From Ptiloglossa arizonensis (taxonomy: Eukaryota > Arthropoda > Insecta > Hymenoptera > Colletidae), in contig NW_027478709.1 of the NCBI RefSeq assembly GCF_051014685.1, forward strand, positions 1 to 64,000: a stretch of DNA of 64,000 bases, read 5' to 3'. Below are positions 21,961 to 34,200 of this stretch, piece after piece. Within the stretch, counting starts at the first letter, position 1, and each line of letters opens with the position of its first letter. Under the pieces are notes generated by a model. It saw only the letters and a program-made list of their open reading frames with translations, did no database searches and was not told where the DNA came from. The position numbers and the translations under genes were made by a program.

Positions 21961-24960
21961 GTTTCTACTTTCAGATGCAATAGCAATTTTTGGGTTAGGT
22001 CAATCCGTTCGCGAGATATGGGACTTTGAAGCCAAGAAATGGTAGAGAAGGCAAAAAATTTTTCGCAATTCTGCTGCTCCAAACGCTTAACCAGAATGGC
22101 CTAGGGAAAAAATACACATACCGTTGTAATCGGGCGAGTTTCTACTTTCAGATGCAACAGGAATTTTTGGGTTAGGTCAATCCGTTCGCGAGATATGGGA
22201 GTTTGAAGCTAAGAAATGGTTGAGAAGACAACAAATTTTTCGCAATTCTGCTGCTCCAAACGCTTAACCAGAATGGCCTATGGAAAAAATACACATACCG
22301 TTATAATCGGGCGAGTTTCTACTTTCAGATGCAATAGGAATTTTTGGGTTAGGTCAATCCGTTCGCGAGATATGGGAGTTTGAAGCCAAGATATGGTTGA
22401 GAAGGCAAAAAATTTTTCGCAATTCTGCTGCTCCAAACGCTTAACCAGAATGGCCTAGGGAAAAAATACACATACCGTTGTAATCTGGCGAGTTTCTACT
22501 TTCACATGCAACAGGAATTTTTGGGTTAGGTCAATCCGTTCGCGAGATATGGGAGTTTGAAGCTAAGAAATGGTTGAGAAGACAACAAATTTTTCGCAAT
22601 TCTGCTGCTCCAAACGCTTTACCAGAATGGCCTATGGAAAAAATACACATACCGTTATAATCGGGCGAGTTTCTACTTTCAGATGCAATAGGAATTTTTG
22701 GGTTAGGTCAATCCGTTCGCGAGATATGGGAGTTTGAAGCCAAGATATGGTTGAGAAGGCAAAAAATTTTTCGCAATTCTGCTGCTCCAAACGCTTAACC
22801 AGAATGGCCTAGGGAAAAAATACACATACCGTTGTAATCTGGCGAGTTTCTACTTTCAGATGCAATAGGAATTTTTGGGTTAGGGCAATCCGTTCGCGAG
22901 ATATGGGAGTTTGAAGCCAAGAAATGGTAGAGAAGGCAAAAAATTTTTCACAATTCTGCTGCTCCAAACGCTTAACCAGAATGGCCTAGGGAAAAAATAC
23001 ACATACCGTTGTAATCGGGCGAGTTTCTACTTTCAGATGCAATAGGAATTTTTGGGTTAGGTCAATCCGTTCGCGAGATATGGGAGTTTTAAGACACGAA
23101 ATGGTTGAGAAGGCAAAAAATTTTTCGCAATTCTGCTGCTCCAAACGCTTAACCAGAATGGCCTAGGGAAAAAATACACATACCGTTGTAATCGGGCGAG
23201 TTTCTACTTTCAGATGCAATAGGAATTTTTGGGTTACGTCAATCCGTTCGCGAGATTTGGGAGTTTGAAGCTAAGAAATGGCTGAGAAGACAACAAATTT
23301 TTCGCAATTCTGCTGCTCCAAACGCTTAACCAGAATGGCCCAGGGAAAAAATACACATACCGTTGTAATCGGGCGAGATTCTACTTTCAGATGCAATAGG
23401 AATTTTTGGGTTAGGTCAATCCGTTCGCGAGATATGGGACTTTGAAGCCAAGAAATGGTTGAGAAGGCAAAAAATTTTTCGCAATTCTGCTGCTCCAAAC
23501 GCTTAACCAGAATGGCCTAGGGAAAAAATACACAAACCGTTGTAATCGGGCGAGTTTCTACTTTCAGATGCAATAGCAATTTTTGGGTTAGGTCAATCCG
23601 TTCGCGAGATATGGGACTTTGAAGCCAAGAAATGGTAGAGAAGGCAAAAAATTTTTCGCAATTCTGCTGCTCCAAACGCTTAACCAGAATGGCCTAGGGA
23701 AAAAATACACATACCGTTGTAATCGGGCGAGTTTCTACTTTCAGATGCAACAGGAATTTTTGGGTTAGGTCAATCCGTTCGCGAGATATGGGAGTTTGAA
23801 GCTAAGAAATGGTTGAGAAGACAACAAATTTTTCGCAATTCTGCTGCTCCAAACGCTTAACCAGAATGGCCTATGGAAAAAATACACATACCGTTATAAT
23901 CGGGCGAGTTTCTACTTTCAGATGCAATAGGAATTTTTGGGTTAGGTCAATCCGTTCGCGAGATATGGGAGTTTGAAGCCAAGATATGGTTGAGAAGGCA
24001 AAAAATTTTTCGCAATTCTGCTGCTCCAAACGCTTAACCAGAATGGCCTAGGGAAAAAATACACATACCGTTGTAATCTGGCGAGTTTCTACTTTCAGAT
24101 GCAATAGGAATTTTTGGGTTAGGGCAATCCGTTCGCGAGATATGGGACTTTGAAGCCAAGAAATGGTAGAGAAGGCAAAAAATTTTTCGCAATTCTGCTG
24201 CTCCAAACGCTTAACCAGAATGGCCTAGGGAAAAAATACACATACCGTTGTAATCGGGCGAGTTTCTACTTTCAGATGCAACAGGAATTTTTGGGTTAGG
24301 TCAATCCGTTCGCGAGATATGGGAGTTTGAAGCTAAGAAATGGTTGAGAAGACAACAAATTTTTCGCAATTCTGCTGCTCCAAACGCTTTACCAGAATGG
24401 CCTATGGAAAAAATACACATACCGTTATAATCGGGCGAGTTTCTACTTTCAGATGCAATAGGAATTTTTGGGTTAGGTCAATCCGTTCGCGAGATATGGG
24501 AGTTTGAAGCCAAGATATGGTTGAGAAGGCAAAAAATTTTTCGCAATTCTGCTGCTCCAAACGCTTAACCAGAATGGCCTAGGGAAAAAATACACATACC
24601 GTTGTAATCTGGCGAGTTTCTACTTTCAGATGCAATAGGAATTTTTGGGTTAGGGCAATCCGTTCGCGAGATATGGGAGTTTGAAGCCAAGAAATGGTAG
24701 AGAAGGCAAAAAATTTTTCACAATTCTGCTGCTCCAAACGCTTAACCAGAATGGCCTAGGGAAAAAATACACATACCGTTGTAATCGGGCGAGTTTCTAC
24801 TTTCAGATGCAATAGGAATTTTTGGGTTAGGTCAATCCGTTCGCGAGATATGGGAGTTTTAAGACACGAAATGGTTGAGAAGGCAAAAAATTTTTCGCAA
24901 TTCTGCTGCTCCGAACGCTTAACCAGAATGGCCTAGGGAATAAATACACATACCGTTGTA
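21680..24960. repeat. 9/10-monomer HOR with one extra monomer in copy two
   Basis: Acacaaaccg recurs at 21,937 and 23,530 (1,593 bp, 9 monomers) and gccaagatatgg at 22,391 and 23,984. Further right the offset becomes 1,770 bp (10 monomers): cgctttaccag ending near 22,620 and 24,390, and gagttttaagacacg at 23,085 and 24,855. The extra monomer in copy two covers about 24,068-24,245 and combines a ctggcgag/ttagggc left part with a gggac, ggtagag, cgcaatt right part. Confidence 0.82.
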
Positions 24961-25533
24961 ATCGGGCGAGTTTCTACTTTCAGATGCAACAGGAATTTTT
25001 GGGTTAGGTCAATCCGTTCGCGAGATATGGGACTTTGAAGCCAAGAAATGGTTGAGAAGGCAAAAAATTTTTCGCAATTCTGCTGCTCCAAACGCTTAAC
25101 CAGAATGGCCTAGGGAAAAATACACATACCGTTGTAATCGGGCGAGTTTCTACCTTCAGATGCAATAGGAATTTTTGGGTTAGGTCAATCCGTTCGCGAG
25201 ATATGGGAGTTTGAAGCCAAGAAATGGTAGAGAAGGCAAAAAATTTTTCACAATTCTGCTGCTCCAAACGCTTAACCAGAGTGGCCTAGGGAAAAAAAAC
25301 ACATACCGTTGTAATCGGGCGAGTTTCTACTTTCAGATGCAATAGGAATTTTTGGGTTAGGTCAATCCGTTCGCGAGATATGGGACTTTGAAGCCAACAA
25401 ATGGTTGAGAAGGCAAAAAATTTTTCGCAATTCTGCTGCTCCAAACGCTTAACCAGAATGGCGTAGGGAAAAAAAAACACATACCTTTGTAATCGGGCGA
25501 GTTTCTACTTTCAGATGCAATAGGAATTTTTGT

Positions 25534-27952
25534 GTTAGGTCAATCCGTTCGCGAGATATGGGACTTTGAAGCCAAGAAATGGTTGAGAAGGCAAAAAATT
25601 TTTCGCAATTCTGCTGCTCCAAACGCTTAACCAGAATGGCCTAGGGAAAAAATACACATACCGTTGTAATCGGGCGGGTTTCTACTTTCAGATGCAACAG
25701 GAATTTTTGGGTTACGTCAATCCGTTCGCGAGATATGGGAGTTTGAAGACAAGAAATGGTTGAGAAGGCAAAAAATTTTTCGCAATTCTGCTGCTCCAAA
25801 CGCTCAACCAGAATGGCCTAGGGAAAAAATACACATACCGTTGTAATCGGGCGAGTTTCTACTTTCAGATGCAATAGGAATTTTTGGGTTACGTCAATCC
25901 GTTCGCGAGATTTGGGAGTTTGAAGCTAAGAAATGGCTGAGAAGACAACAAATTTTTCGCACTTCTGCTGCTCCAAACGCTTAACCAGAATGGCCTAGGG
26001 AAAAAATACACATACCGTTGTAATCGGGTGAGTTTCTACTTTCAGATGCCATAGGAGTTTTTAGGTTAGGTCAATCCGTTCGCGAGATATGGGAGTTTCA
26101 AGCCAAGAAATGGCAGAGAAGGCAAAAAATTTTTCGCAATTCTGCAGCTCCAAACGCTTAACCAGAATGGCCTAGGGAAATATACACATACCGTTGTAAT
26201 CGGGCGAGTTTCTACTTTCAGATGCAACAGGAATTTTTGGGTTAGGTCAATCCGTTCGCGAGATATGGGAGTTTGAAGCTAAGAAATGGTTGAGAAGACA
26301 ACAAATTTTTCGCAATTCTGCTGCTCCAAACGCTTAACCAGAATGGCCAAGGGAAAAAAAACACATACCGTTGTAATCGGGCGAGTTTCTACTTTCAGAT
26401 GCAATAGGAATTTTTGGGTTAGGTCAATCCGTTCGCGAGATATGGGACTTTGAAGCCAACAAATGGTTGAGAAGGCAAAAAATTTTTCGCAATTCTGCTG
26501 CTCCAAACGCTTAACCAGAATGGCCTAGGGAAAAAAAAACACATACCTTTGTAATCGGGCGAGTTTCTACTTTCAGATGCAATAGGAATTTTTGTGTTAG
26601 GTCAATCCGTTCGCGAGATATGGGACTTTGAAGCCAAGAAATGGTTGAGAAGGCAAAAATTTTTTCGCAATTCTGCTGCTCCAAACGCTTAACCAGAATG
26701 GCCTAGGGAAAAAATACACATACCGTTGTAATCGGGCTAGTTTCTACTTTCAGATGCAATAGGAATTTTGGGGTTAGGGCAATCCGTTCGCGAGATATGG
26801 GAGTTTGAAGCCAAGAAATGGTAGAGAAGGCAAAAAATTTTTCACAATTCTGCTGCTCCAAACGCTTAACCAGAATGGCCTAGGGAAAAAATACACATAC
26901 CGTTGTAATCGGGCGAGTTTCTACTTTCAGATGCAATAGGAATTTTTGGGTTAGGTCAATCCGTTCGCGAGATATGGGACTTTGAAGCCAACAAATGGTT
27001 GAGAAGGCAAAAAATTTTTCGCAATTCTGCTGCTCCAAACGCTTAACCAGAATGGCCTAGGGAAAAAAAACACATACCTTTGTAATCGGGCGAGTTTCTA
27101 CTTTCAGATGCAATAGGAATTTTTGGGTTAGGTCAATCCGTTCGCGAGATATGGGACTTTGAAGCCAAGAAATGGTTGAGAAGGCAAAAAATTTTTCGCA
27201 ATTCTGCTGCTCCAAACGCTTAACCAGAATGGCCTAGGGAAAAAATACACATACCGTTGTAATCGGGCGGGTTTCTACTTTCAGATGCAACAGGAATTTT
27301 TGGGTTACGTCAATCCGTTCGCGAGATATGGGAGTTTGAAGACAAGAAATGGTTGAGAAGGCAAAAAATTTTTCGCAATTCTGCTGCTCCAAACGCTCAA
27401 CCAGAATGGCCTAGGGAAAAAATACACATACCGTTGTAATCGGGCGAGTTTCTACTTTCAGATGCAATAGGAATTTTTGGGTTACGTCAATCCGTTCGCG
27501 AGATTTGGGAGTTTGAAGCTAAGAAATGGCTGAGAAGACAACAAATTTTTCGCACTTCTGCTGCTCCAAACGCTTAACCAGAATGGCCTAGGGAAAAAAT
27601 ACACATACCGTTGTAATCGGGTGAGTTTCTACTTTCAGATGCCATAGGAGTTTTTAGGTTAGGTCAATCCGTTCGCGAGATATGGGAGTTTCAAGCCAAG
27701 AAATGGCAGAGAAGGCAAAAAATTTTTCGCAATTCTGCAGCTCCAAACGCTTAACCAGAATGGCCTAGGGAAATATACACATACCGTTGTAATCGGGCGA
27801 GTTTCTACTTTCAGATGCAACAGGAATTTTTGGGTTAGGTCAATCCGTTCGCGAGATATGGGAGTTTGAAGCTAAGAAATGGTTGAGAAGACAACAAATT
27901 TTTCGCAATTCTGCTGCTCCAAACGCTTAACCAGAATGGCCAAGGGAAAAAA
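25534..27952. repeat. 9-monomer HOR: 25,534-26,359 copied at 27,127-27,952
   Basis: Offset is 1,593 bp overall (9 x 177). Shared rare forms are cgggcgggtt (25,671 and 27,264), ttacgtc with gacaag, acgctcaacc, gatttggg/ggctgag/cgcacttc, gccataggagtttttagg (26,048 and 27,641), gtttcaagcc, ggcagag and tgcagctcc. The block between the copies holds gccaacaaatgg monomers and two endings with long A runs (near 25,475 and 26,530). No gene. Confidence 0.85.
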
Positions 27953-28562
27953 TACACATACCGTTGTAATCGGGCGAGTTTCTACTTTCAGATGCAACAG
28001 GAATTTTTGGGTTAGGTCAATCCGTTCGCGAGATATGGGAGTTTGAAGGTAAGAAATGGTTGAGAAGACAACAAATTTTTCGCAATTCTGCTGCTCCAAA
28101 CGCTTAACCAGAATGGCCTATGGAAAAAATACACATACCGTTATAATCGGGCGAGTTTCTATTTTCAGTTGCAATAGGAATTTTTGGGTTAGGTCAATCC
28201 GTTCGCGAGATATGGGAGTTTGAAGCCAAGAAATGGTTGAGAAGGCAAAAAATTTTTCGCAATTCTGCTGCTCCAAACGCTTAACCAGAATGGCCTAGGG
28301 AAAAAATACACATACCTTTGTAATCTGGCGAGTTTCTACTTTCAGATGCAATAGGAATTTTTGGGTTAGGGCAATCCGTTCGCGAGATATGGGAGTTTGA
28401 AGCCAAGAAATGGTAGAGAAGGCAAAAAATTTTTCACAATTCTGCTGCTCCAAACGCTTAACCAGAATGGCCTAGGGAAAAAATACACATACCGTTGTAA
28501 TCGGGCGAGTTTCTACTTTCAGATGCAACAGGAATTTTTGGGTTAGGTCAATCCGTTCGCGA

Positions 28563-31253
28563 GATATGGGAGTTTGAAGCTAAGAAATGGTTGAGAAGAC
28601 AACAAATTTTTCGCAATTCTGCTGCTCCAAACGCTTAACCAGAATGGCCTAGGGAAAAAATACACATACCGCTGTAATCGGGCGAGTTTCTACTTTCAGA
28701 TGCAATAGGAATTTTTGGGTTAGGTCAATCCGTTCGCGAGATATGGGAGTTTGAAGCCAAGAAATGGTAGAGAAGGCAAAAAATTTTTCACAATTCTGTT
28801 GCTCCAAACGCTTAACCAGAATGGCCTAGGGAAAAAATAGAAAAACCGTTGTAATCGGGCGAGTTTCTACTTTCAGATGCAATAGGAATTTTTGGGTTAG
28901 GTCAATCCGTTCGCGGGATATGGGAGTTTGAAGACACGAAATGGTTGAGAAGGCAAAAAATTTTTCGCAATTCTGCTGCTCCGAACGCTTAACCAGAATG
29001 GCCTACGGAAAAAATACACATACCGTTGTAATCGGGCGAGTTTCTACTTTCAGATGCAACAGGAATTTTTGGGTTAGGTCAATCCGTTCGCGAGATATGG
29101 GACTTTGAAGCCAAGAAATGGTTGAGAAGGCAAAAAATTTTTCGCAATTCTGCTGCTCCAAACGCTTAACCAGAATGGCCTAGGGAAAAAATACACATAC
29201 CGTTGTAATCGGGCGAGTTTCTACCTTCAGATGCAATAGGAATTTTTGGGTTAGGTCAATCCGTTAGCGAGATATGGGAGTTTGAAGCCAAGAAATGGTA
29301 GAGAAGGCAAAAAATTTTTTACAATTCTGCTGCTCCAAACGCTTAACCAGAATGGCCTAGGGAAAAAATTCACATACCGTTGTAATCGGGCGAGTTTCTA
29401 CTTTCAGATGCAATAGGAATTTTTGGGTTAGGTCAATCCGTTCGCGAGATATGGGACTTTGAAGCCAAGAAGTGGTTGAGAAGACAACAAATTTTTCGCA
29501 ATTCTGCTGCTCCAAACGCGTAACCAGAATGGCCTAGGGAAAAAATACACATACCGTTGTAATCGGGCGAGTTTCTACTTTCAGATGCAATAGGAATTTT
29601 TGGGTTAGGTCAATCCGTTCGCGAGATATGGGACTTTGAACCCAAGAAATGGTTGAGAAGGCAAAAAATTTTTCGCAATTCTGCTGCTCCAAACGCTTAA
29701 CCAGAATGGCCTAGGGAAAAAAAACACATACCTTTGTAATCGGGCGAGTTTCTACTTTCAGATGCAATAGGAATTTTTGGGTTAGGTCAATCCGTTCGCG
29801 AGATATGGGACTTTGAAGCCAAGAAATGGTTGAGAAGGCAAAAAATTTTTCGCAATTCTGCTGCTCCAAACGCTTAACCAGAATGGCCTAGGGAAAAAAT
29901 ACACATACCGTTGTAATCGGGCGGGTTTCTACTTTCAGATGCAACAGGAATTTTTGGGTTATGTCAATCCGTTCGCGAGATATGGGAGTTTGAAGACAAG
30001 AAATGGTTGAGAAGGCAAAAAATTTTTCGCAATTCTGCTGCTCCAAACGCTTAACCAGAATGGCCTAGGGAAAAATACACCTACCGTTGTAATCGGGCGA
30101 GTTTCTACTTTCAGATGCAATAGGAATTTTTCGGTTAGGTCAATCCGTTCGCGAGATATGGGAGTTTGAAGCCAAGAAATGGTAGAGAAGGCAAAAAATT
30201 TTTCACAATTCTGCTGCTCCAAACGCTTAACCAGAATGGCCTAGGGAAAAAATACACATACCGTTGTAATCGGGCGAGTTTCTACTTTCAGATGCAACAG
30301 GAATTTTTGGGTTAGGTCAATCCGTTCGCAAGATATGGGAGTTTGAAGCTAAGAAATGGTTGAGAAGACAACAAATTTTTCGCAATTCTGCTGCTCCAAA
30401 CGCTTAACCAGAATGGCCTAGGGAAAAAATACACATACCGCTGTAATCGGGCGAGTTTCTACTTTCAGATGCAATAGGAATTTTTGGGTTAGGTCAATCC
30501 GTTCGCGAGATATGGGAGTTTGAAGCCAAGAAATGGTAGAGAAGGCAAAAAATTTTTCACAATTCTGTTGCTCCAAACGCTTAACCAGAATGGCCTAGGG
30601 AAAAAATAGAAAAACCGTTGTAATCGGGCGAGTTTCTACTTTCAGATGCAATAGGAATTTTTGGGTTAGGTCAATCCATTCGCGGGATATGGGAGTTTGA
30701 AGACACGAAATGGTTGAGAAGGCAAAAAATTTTTCGCAATTCTGCTGCTCCGAACGCTTAACCAGAATGGCCTACGGAAAAAATACACATACCGTTGTAA
30801 TCGGGCGAGTTTCTACTTTCAGATGCAACAGGAATTTTTGGGTTAGGTCAATCCGTTCGCGAGATATGGGACTTTGAAGCCAAGAAATGGTTGAGAAGGC
30901 AAAAAATTTTTCGCAATTCTGCTGCTCCAAACGCTTAACCAGAATGGCCTAGGGAAAAAATACACATACCGTTGTAATCGGGCGAGTTTCTACCTTCAGA
31001 TGCAATAGGAATTTTTGGGTTAGGTCAATCCGTTCGCGAGATATGGGAGTTTGAAGCCAAGAAATGGTAGAGAAGGCAAAAAATTTTTCACAATTCTGCT
31101 GCTCCAAACGCTTAACCAGAATGGCCTAGGGAAAAAATACACATACCGTTGTAATCGGGCGAGTTTCTACTTTCAGATGCAATAGGAATTTTTGGGTTAG
31201 GTCAATCCGTTCGCGAGATATGGGACTTTGAAGCCAAGAAGTGGTTGAGAAGG
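28563..31253. repeat. 10-monomer HOR: 28,563-29,484 copied at 30,332-31,253
   Basis: Offset is 1,769 bp; the missing base is the shortened A run near 30,072. Shared variants are accgctgtaatc (28,669 and 30,438), ctgttgctcc with atagaaaaacc, cgcggg with gacacg, ccgaacgc, cctacgg (29,002 and 30,771), and gaagtggttgag. Differences include ccattcgcggg near 30,678, gttagcgag near 29,265 and ttttttacaa near 29,320. The sequence just left of the block (27,953-28,562) is ordinary monomers related to 22.2-22.9 kb. Confidence 0.82.
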
Positions 31254-34200
31254 CAAAAAATTTTTCACAATTCTGCTGCTCCAAACGCTTAACCAGAATG
31301 GCCTAGGGGAAAAATACACATACCGTTGTAATCGGGCGAGTTTCTACTTTCAGATGCAACAGGAATTTTTGGGTTAGGTCAATCCGTTCGCGAGATATTG
31401 GAGTTTGAAGACAAGAAATGGTTGAGAAGGCAAAAAATTTTTCGCAATTCTGCTGCTCCAAACGCTTAACCAGAATGGCCTAGGGAAAAAATACACATAC
31501 CGTTGTAATCGGGCGAGTTTCTACTTTCAGATGCAACAGGAATTTTTGGGTTAGGTCAATCCGTTCGCGAGATATGGGAGTTTGAAGCCAAGAAATGGTA
31601 GAGAAGGCAAAAAATTTTTCACAATTCTGCTGCTCCAAACGGTTAACCAGAATGGCCTAGGGAAAAAATACACATACCGTTGTAATCGGGCGAGTTTCTA
31701 CTTTCAGATGCAACAGGAATTTTTGGGTTAAGTCAATCCGTTCGCGAGATATGGGAGTTTGAAGACAAGAAATGGTTGAGAAGGCAAAAAATTTTTCGCA
31801 ATTCTGCTGCTCCAAACGCTTAACCAGAATGGCCTAGGGAAAAAATACACATACCGTTGTAATCGGGCGAGTTTCTTCTTTCAGATGCAACAGGAATTTT
31901 TGGATTAGGTCAATCCGTTCGCGAGATATGGGAGTTTGAAGCTAAGAAATGGTTGAGAAGACAACAAATTTTTCGCAATTCTGCTGCTCCAAACGCTTAA
32001 CCAGAATGGCCTAGGGAAAAAATACACATACCGTTATAATCGGGCGAGTTTCTACTTTCAGATGCAATAGGAATTTTTGGGTTAGGTCAATCCGTTCGCG
32101 AGATATGGGAGTTTGAAGCCAAGAAATGGTTGAGAAGGCAAAAAATTTTTCGCAATTCTGCTGCTCCAAACGCTTAACCAGAATGGCCTAGGGAAAAAGT
32201 ACACATACCGTTGTAATCGGGCGAGTTTCTACTTTCAGATGCAACAGGAATTTTTGGGTTACGTCAATCCGTTCGCGAGGTATGGGAGTTTGAAGCCAAG
32301 AAATGGTAGAGAAGGCAAAAAATTTTTCACAATTCTGCTGCTCCAAACGTTTAACCAGAATGGCCTAGGGAAAAAATACACATACCGTTGTAATCGGGCG
32401 AGTTTCTACTTTCAGATGCAATAGGAATTTTTGGGTTAGGTCAATCCGTTCGCGAGATATGGGACTTTGAAGCCAAGAAATGGTTGGGAAGGCAAAAAAT
32501 TTTTCGCAATTCTGCTGCTCCAAATGCGTAACCAGAATGGCCTAGGGAAAAAATAGACATACCGTTGTAATCGGGCGAGTTTCTACTTTCAGATGCAACA
32601 GGAATTTTTGGGTTACGTCAATCCGTTCGCGAGATATGGGAGTTTGAAGACAAGAAATGGTTGAGAAGGCAAAAAATTTTTCGCAATTCTGCTGCTCCAA
32701 ACGCTTAACCAGAATGGCCTAGGGAAAAAATACACATACCGTTGTAATCGGGCGAGTTTCTACTTTCAGATGCAATAGGAATTTTTGGGTTAGGTCAATC
32801 CGTTCGCGAGATATGGGAGTTTGAAGCCAAGAAATGGTAGAGAAGGCAAAAAATTTTTCACAATTCTGCTGCTCCAAACGCTTAACCAGAATGGCCTAGG
32901 GAAAAAATACACATACCGTTGTAATCGGGCGAGTTTCTACTTTCAGATGCAACAGGAATTTTTGGGTTACGTCAATCCGTTCGCGAGATATGGGAGTTTG
33001 AAGACAAGAAATGGTTGAGAAGGCAAAAAATTTTTCGCAATTCTGCTGCTCCAAACGCTTAACCAGAATGGCCTAGGGAAAAAATACACATACCGTTGTA
33101 ATCGGGCGAGTTTCTACTTTCAGATGCAATAGGAATTTTTGGGTTAGGTCAATCCGTTCGCGAGATATGGGAGTTTGAAGCCAAGAAATGGTAGAGAAGG
33201 CAAAAAATTCTTCACAATTCTGCTGCTCCAAACGCTTAACCAGAATGGCCTAGGGAAAAAATACACACACCGTTGTAATCGGGCGAGTTTCTACTTTCAG
33301 ATGCAACAGGAATTTTTGGGTTAGGTCAATCCGTTCGCAAGATATGGGAGTTTGAAGCTAAGAAATGGTTGAGAAGACAACAAATTTTTCGCAATTCTGC
33401 TGCTCCAAACGCTTAACCAGAATGGCCTAGGGAAAAAATACACATACCGTTGTAATCGGGCGGGTTTCTACTTTCAGATGCAACAGGAATTTTTGGGTTA
33501 GGTCAATCCGTTCGCGAGATATTGGAGTTTGAAGACAAGAAATGGTTGAGAAGGCAAAAAATTTTTCGCAATTCTGCTGCTCCAAACGCTTAACCAGAAT
33601 GGCCTAGGGAAAAAATACACATACCGTTGTAATCGGGCGAGTTTCTACTTTCAGATGCAACAGGAATTTTTGGGTTAGGTCAATCCGTTCGCGAGATATG
33701 GGAGTTTGAAGCCAAGAAATGGTAGAGAAGGCAAAAAATTTTTCACAATTCTGCTGCTCCAAACGCTTAACCAGAATGGCCTAGGGAAAAAATACACATA
33801 CCGTTGTAATCGGGCGGGTTTCTACTTTCAGATGCAACAGGAATTTTTGGGTTAGGTCAATCCGTTCGCGAGATATTGGAGTTTGAAGACAAGAAATGGT
33901 TGAGAAGGCAAAAAATTTTTCGCAATTCTGCTGCTCCAAACGCTTAACCAGAATGGCCTAGGGAAAAAATACACATACCGTTGTAATCGGGCGAGTATCT
34001 ACTTTCAGATGCAACAGGAATTTTTGGGTTAGGTCAATCCGTTCGCGAGATATGGGAGTTTGAAGCCAAGAAATGGTAGAGAAGGCAAAAAATTTTTCAC
34101 AATTCTGCTGCTCCAAACGCTTAACCAGAATGGCCTAGGGAAAAAATACACATACCGTTATAATCGGGCGAGTTTCTACTTTCAGATGCAATAGGAATTT

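Noticed and set aside
32239..32424. 61-codon ATG-started plus-strand frames (also 34,363, 34,717, 36,133, 37,549, 39,142)
   Set aside because: These open wherever caacag and ttacgtc variants remove the two usual stops (caaTAG and gtTAGg). They are one satellite period long, end at the next monomer's caatag, and show no sign of coding selection.
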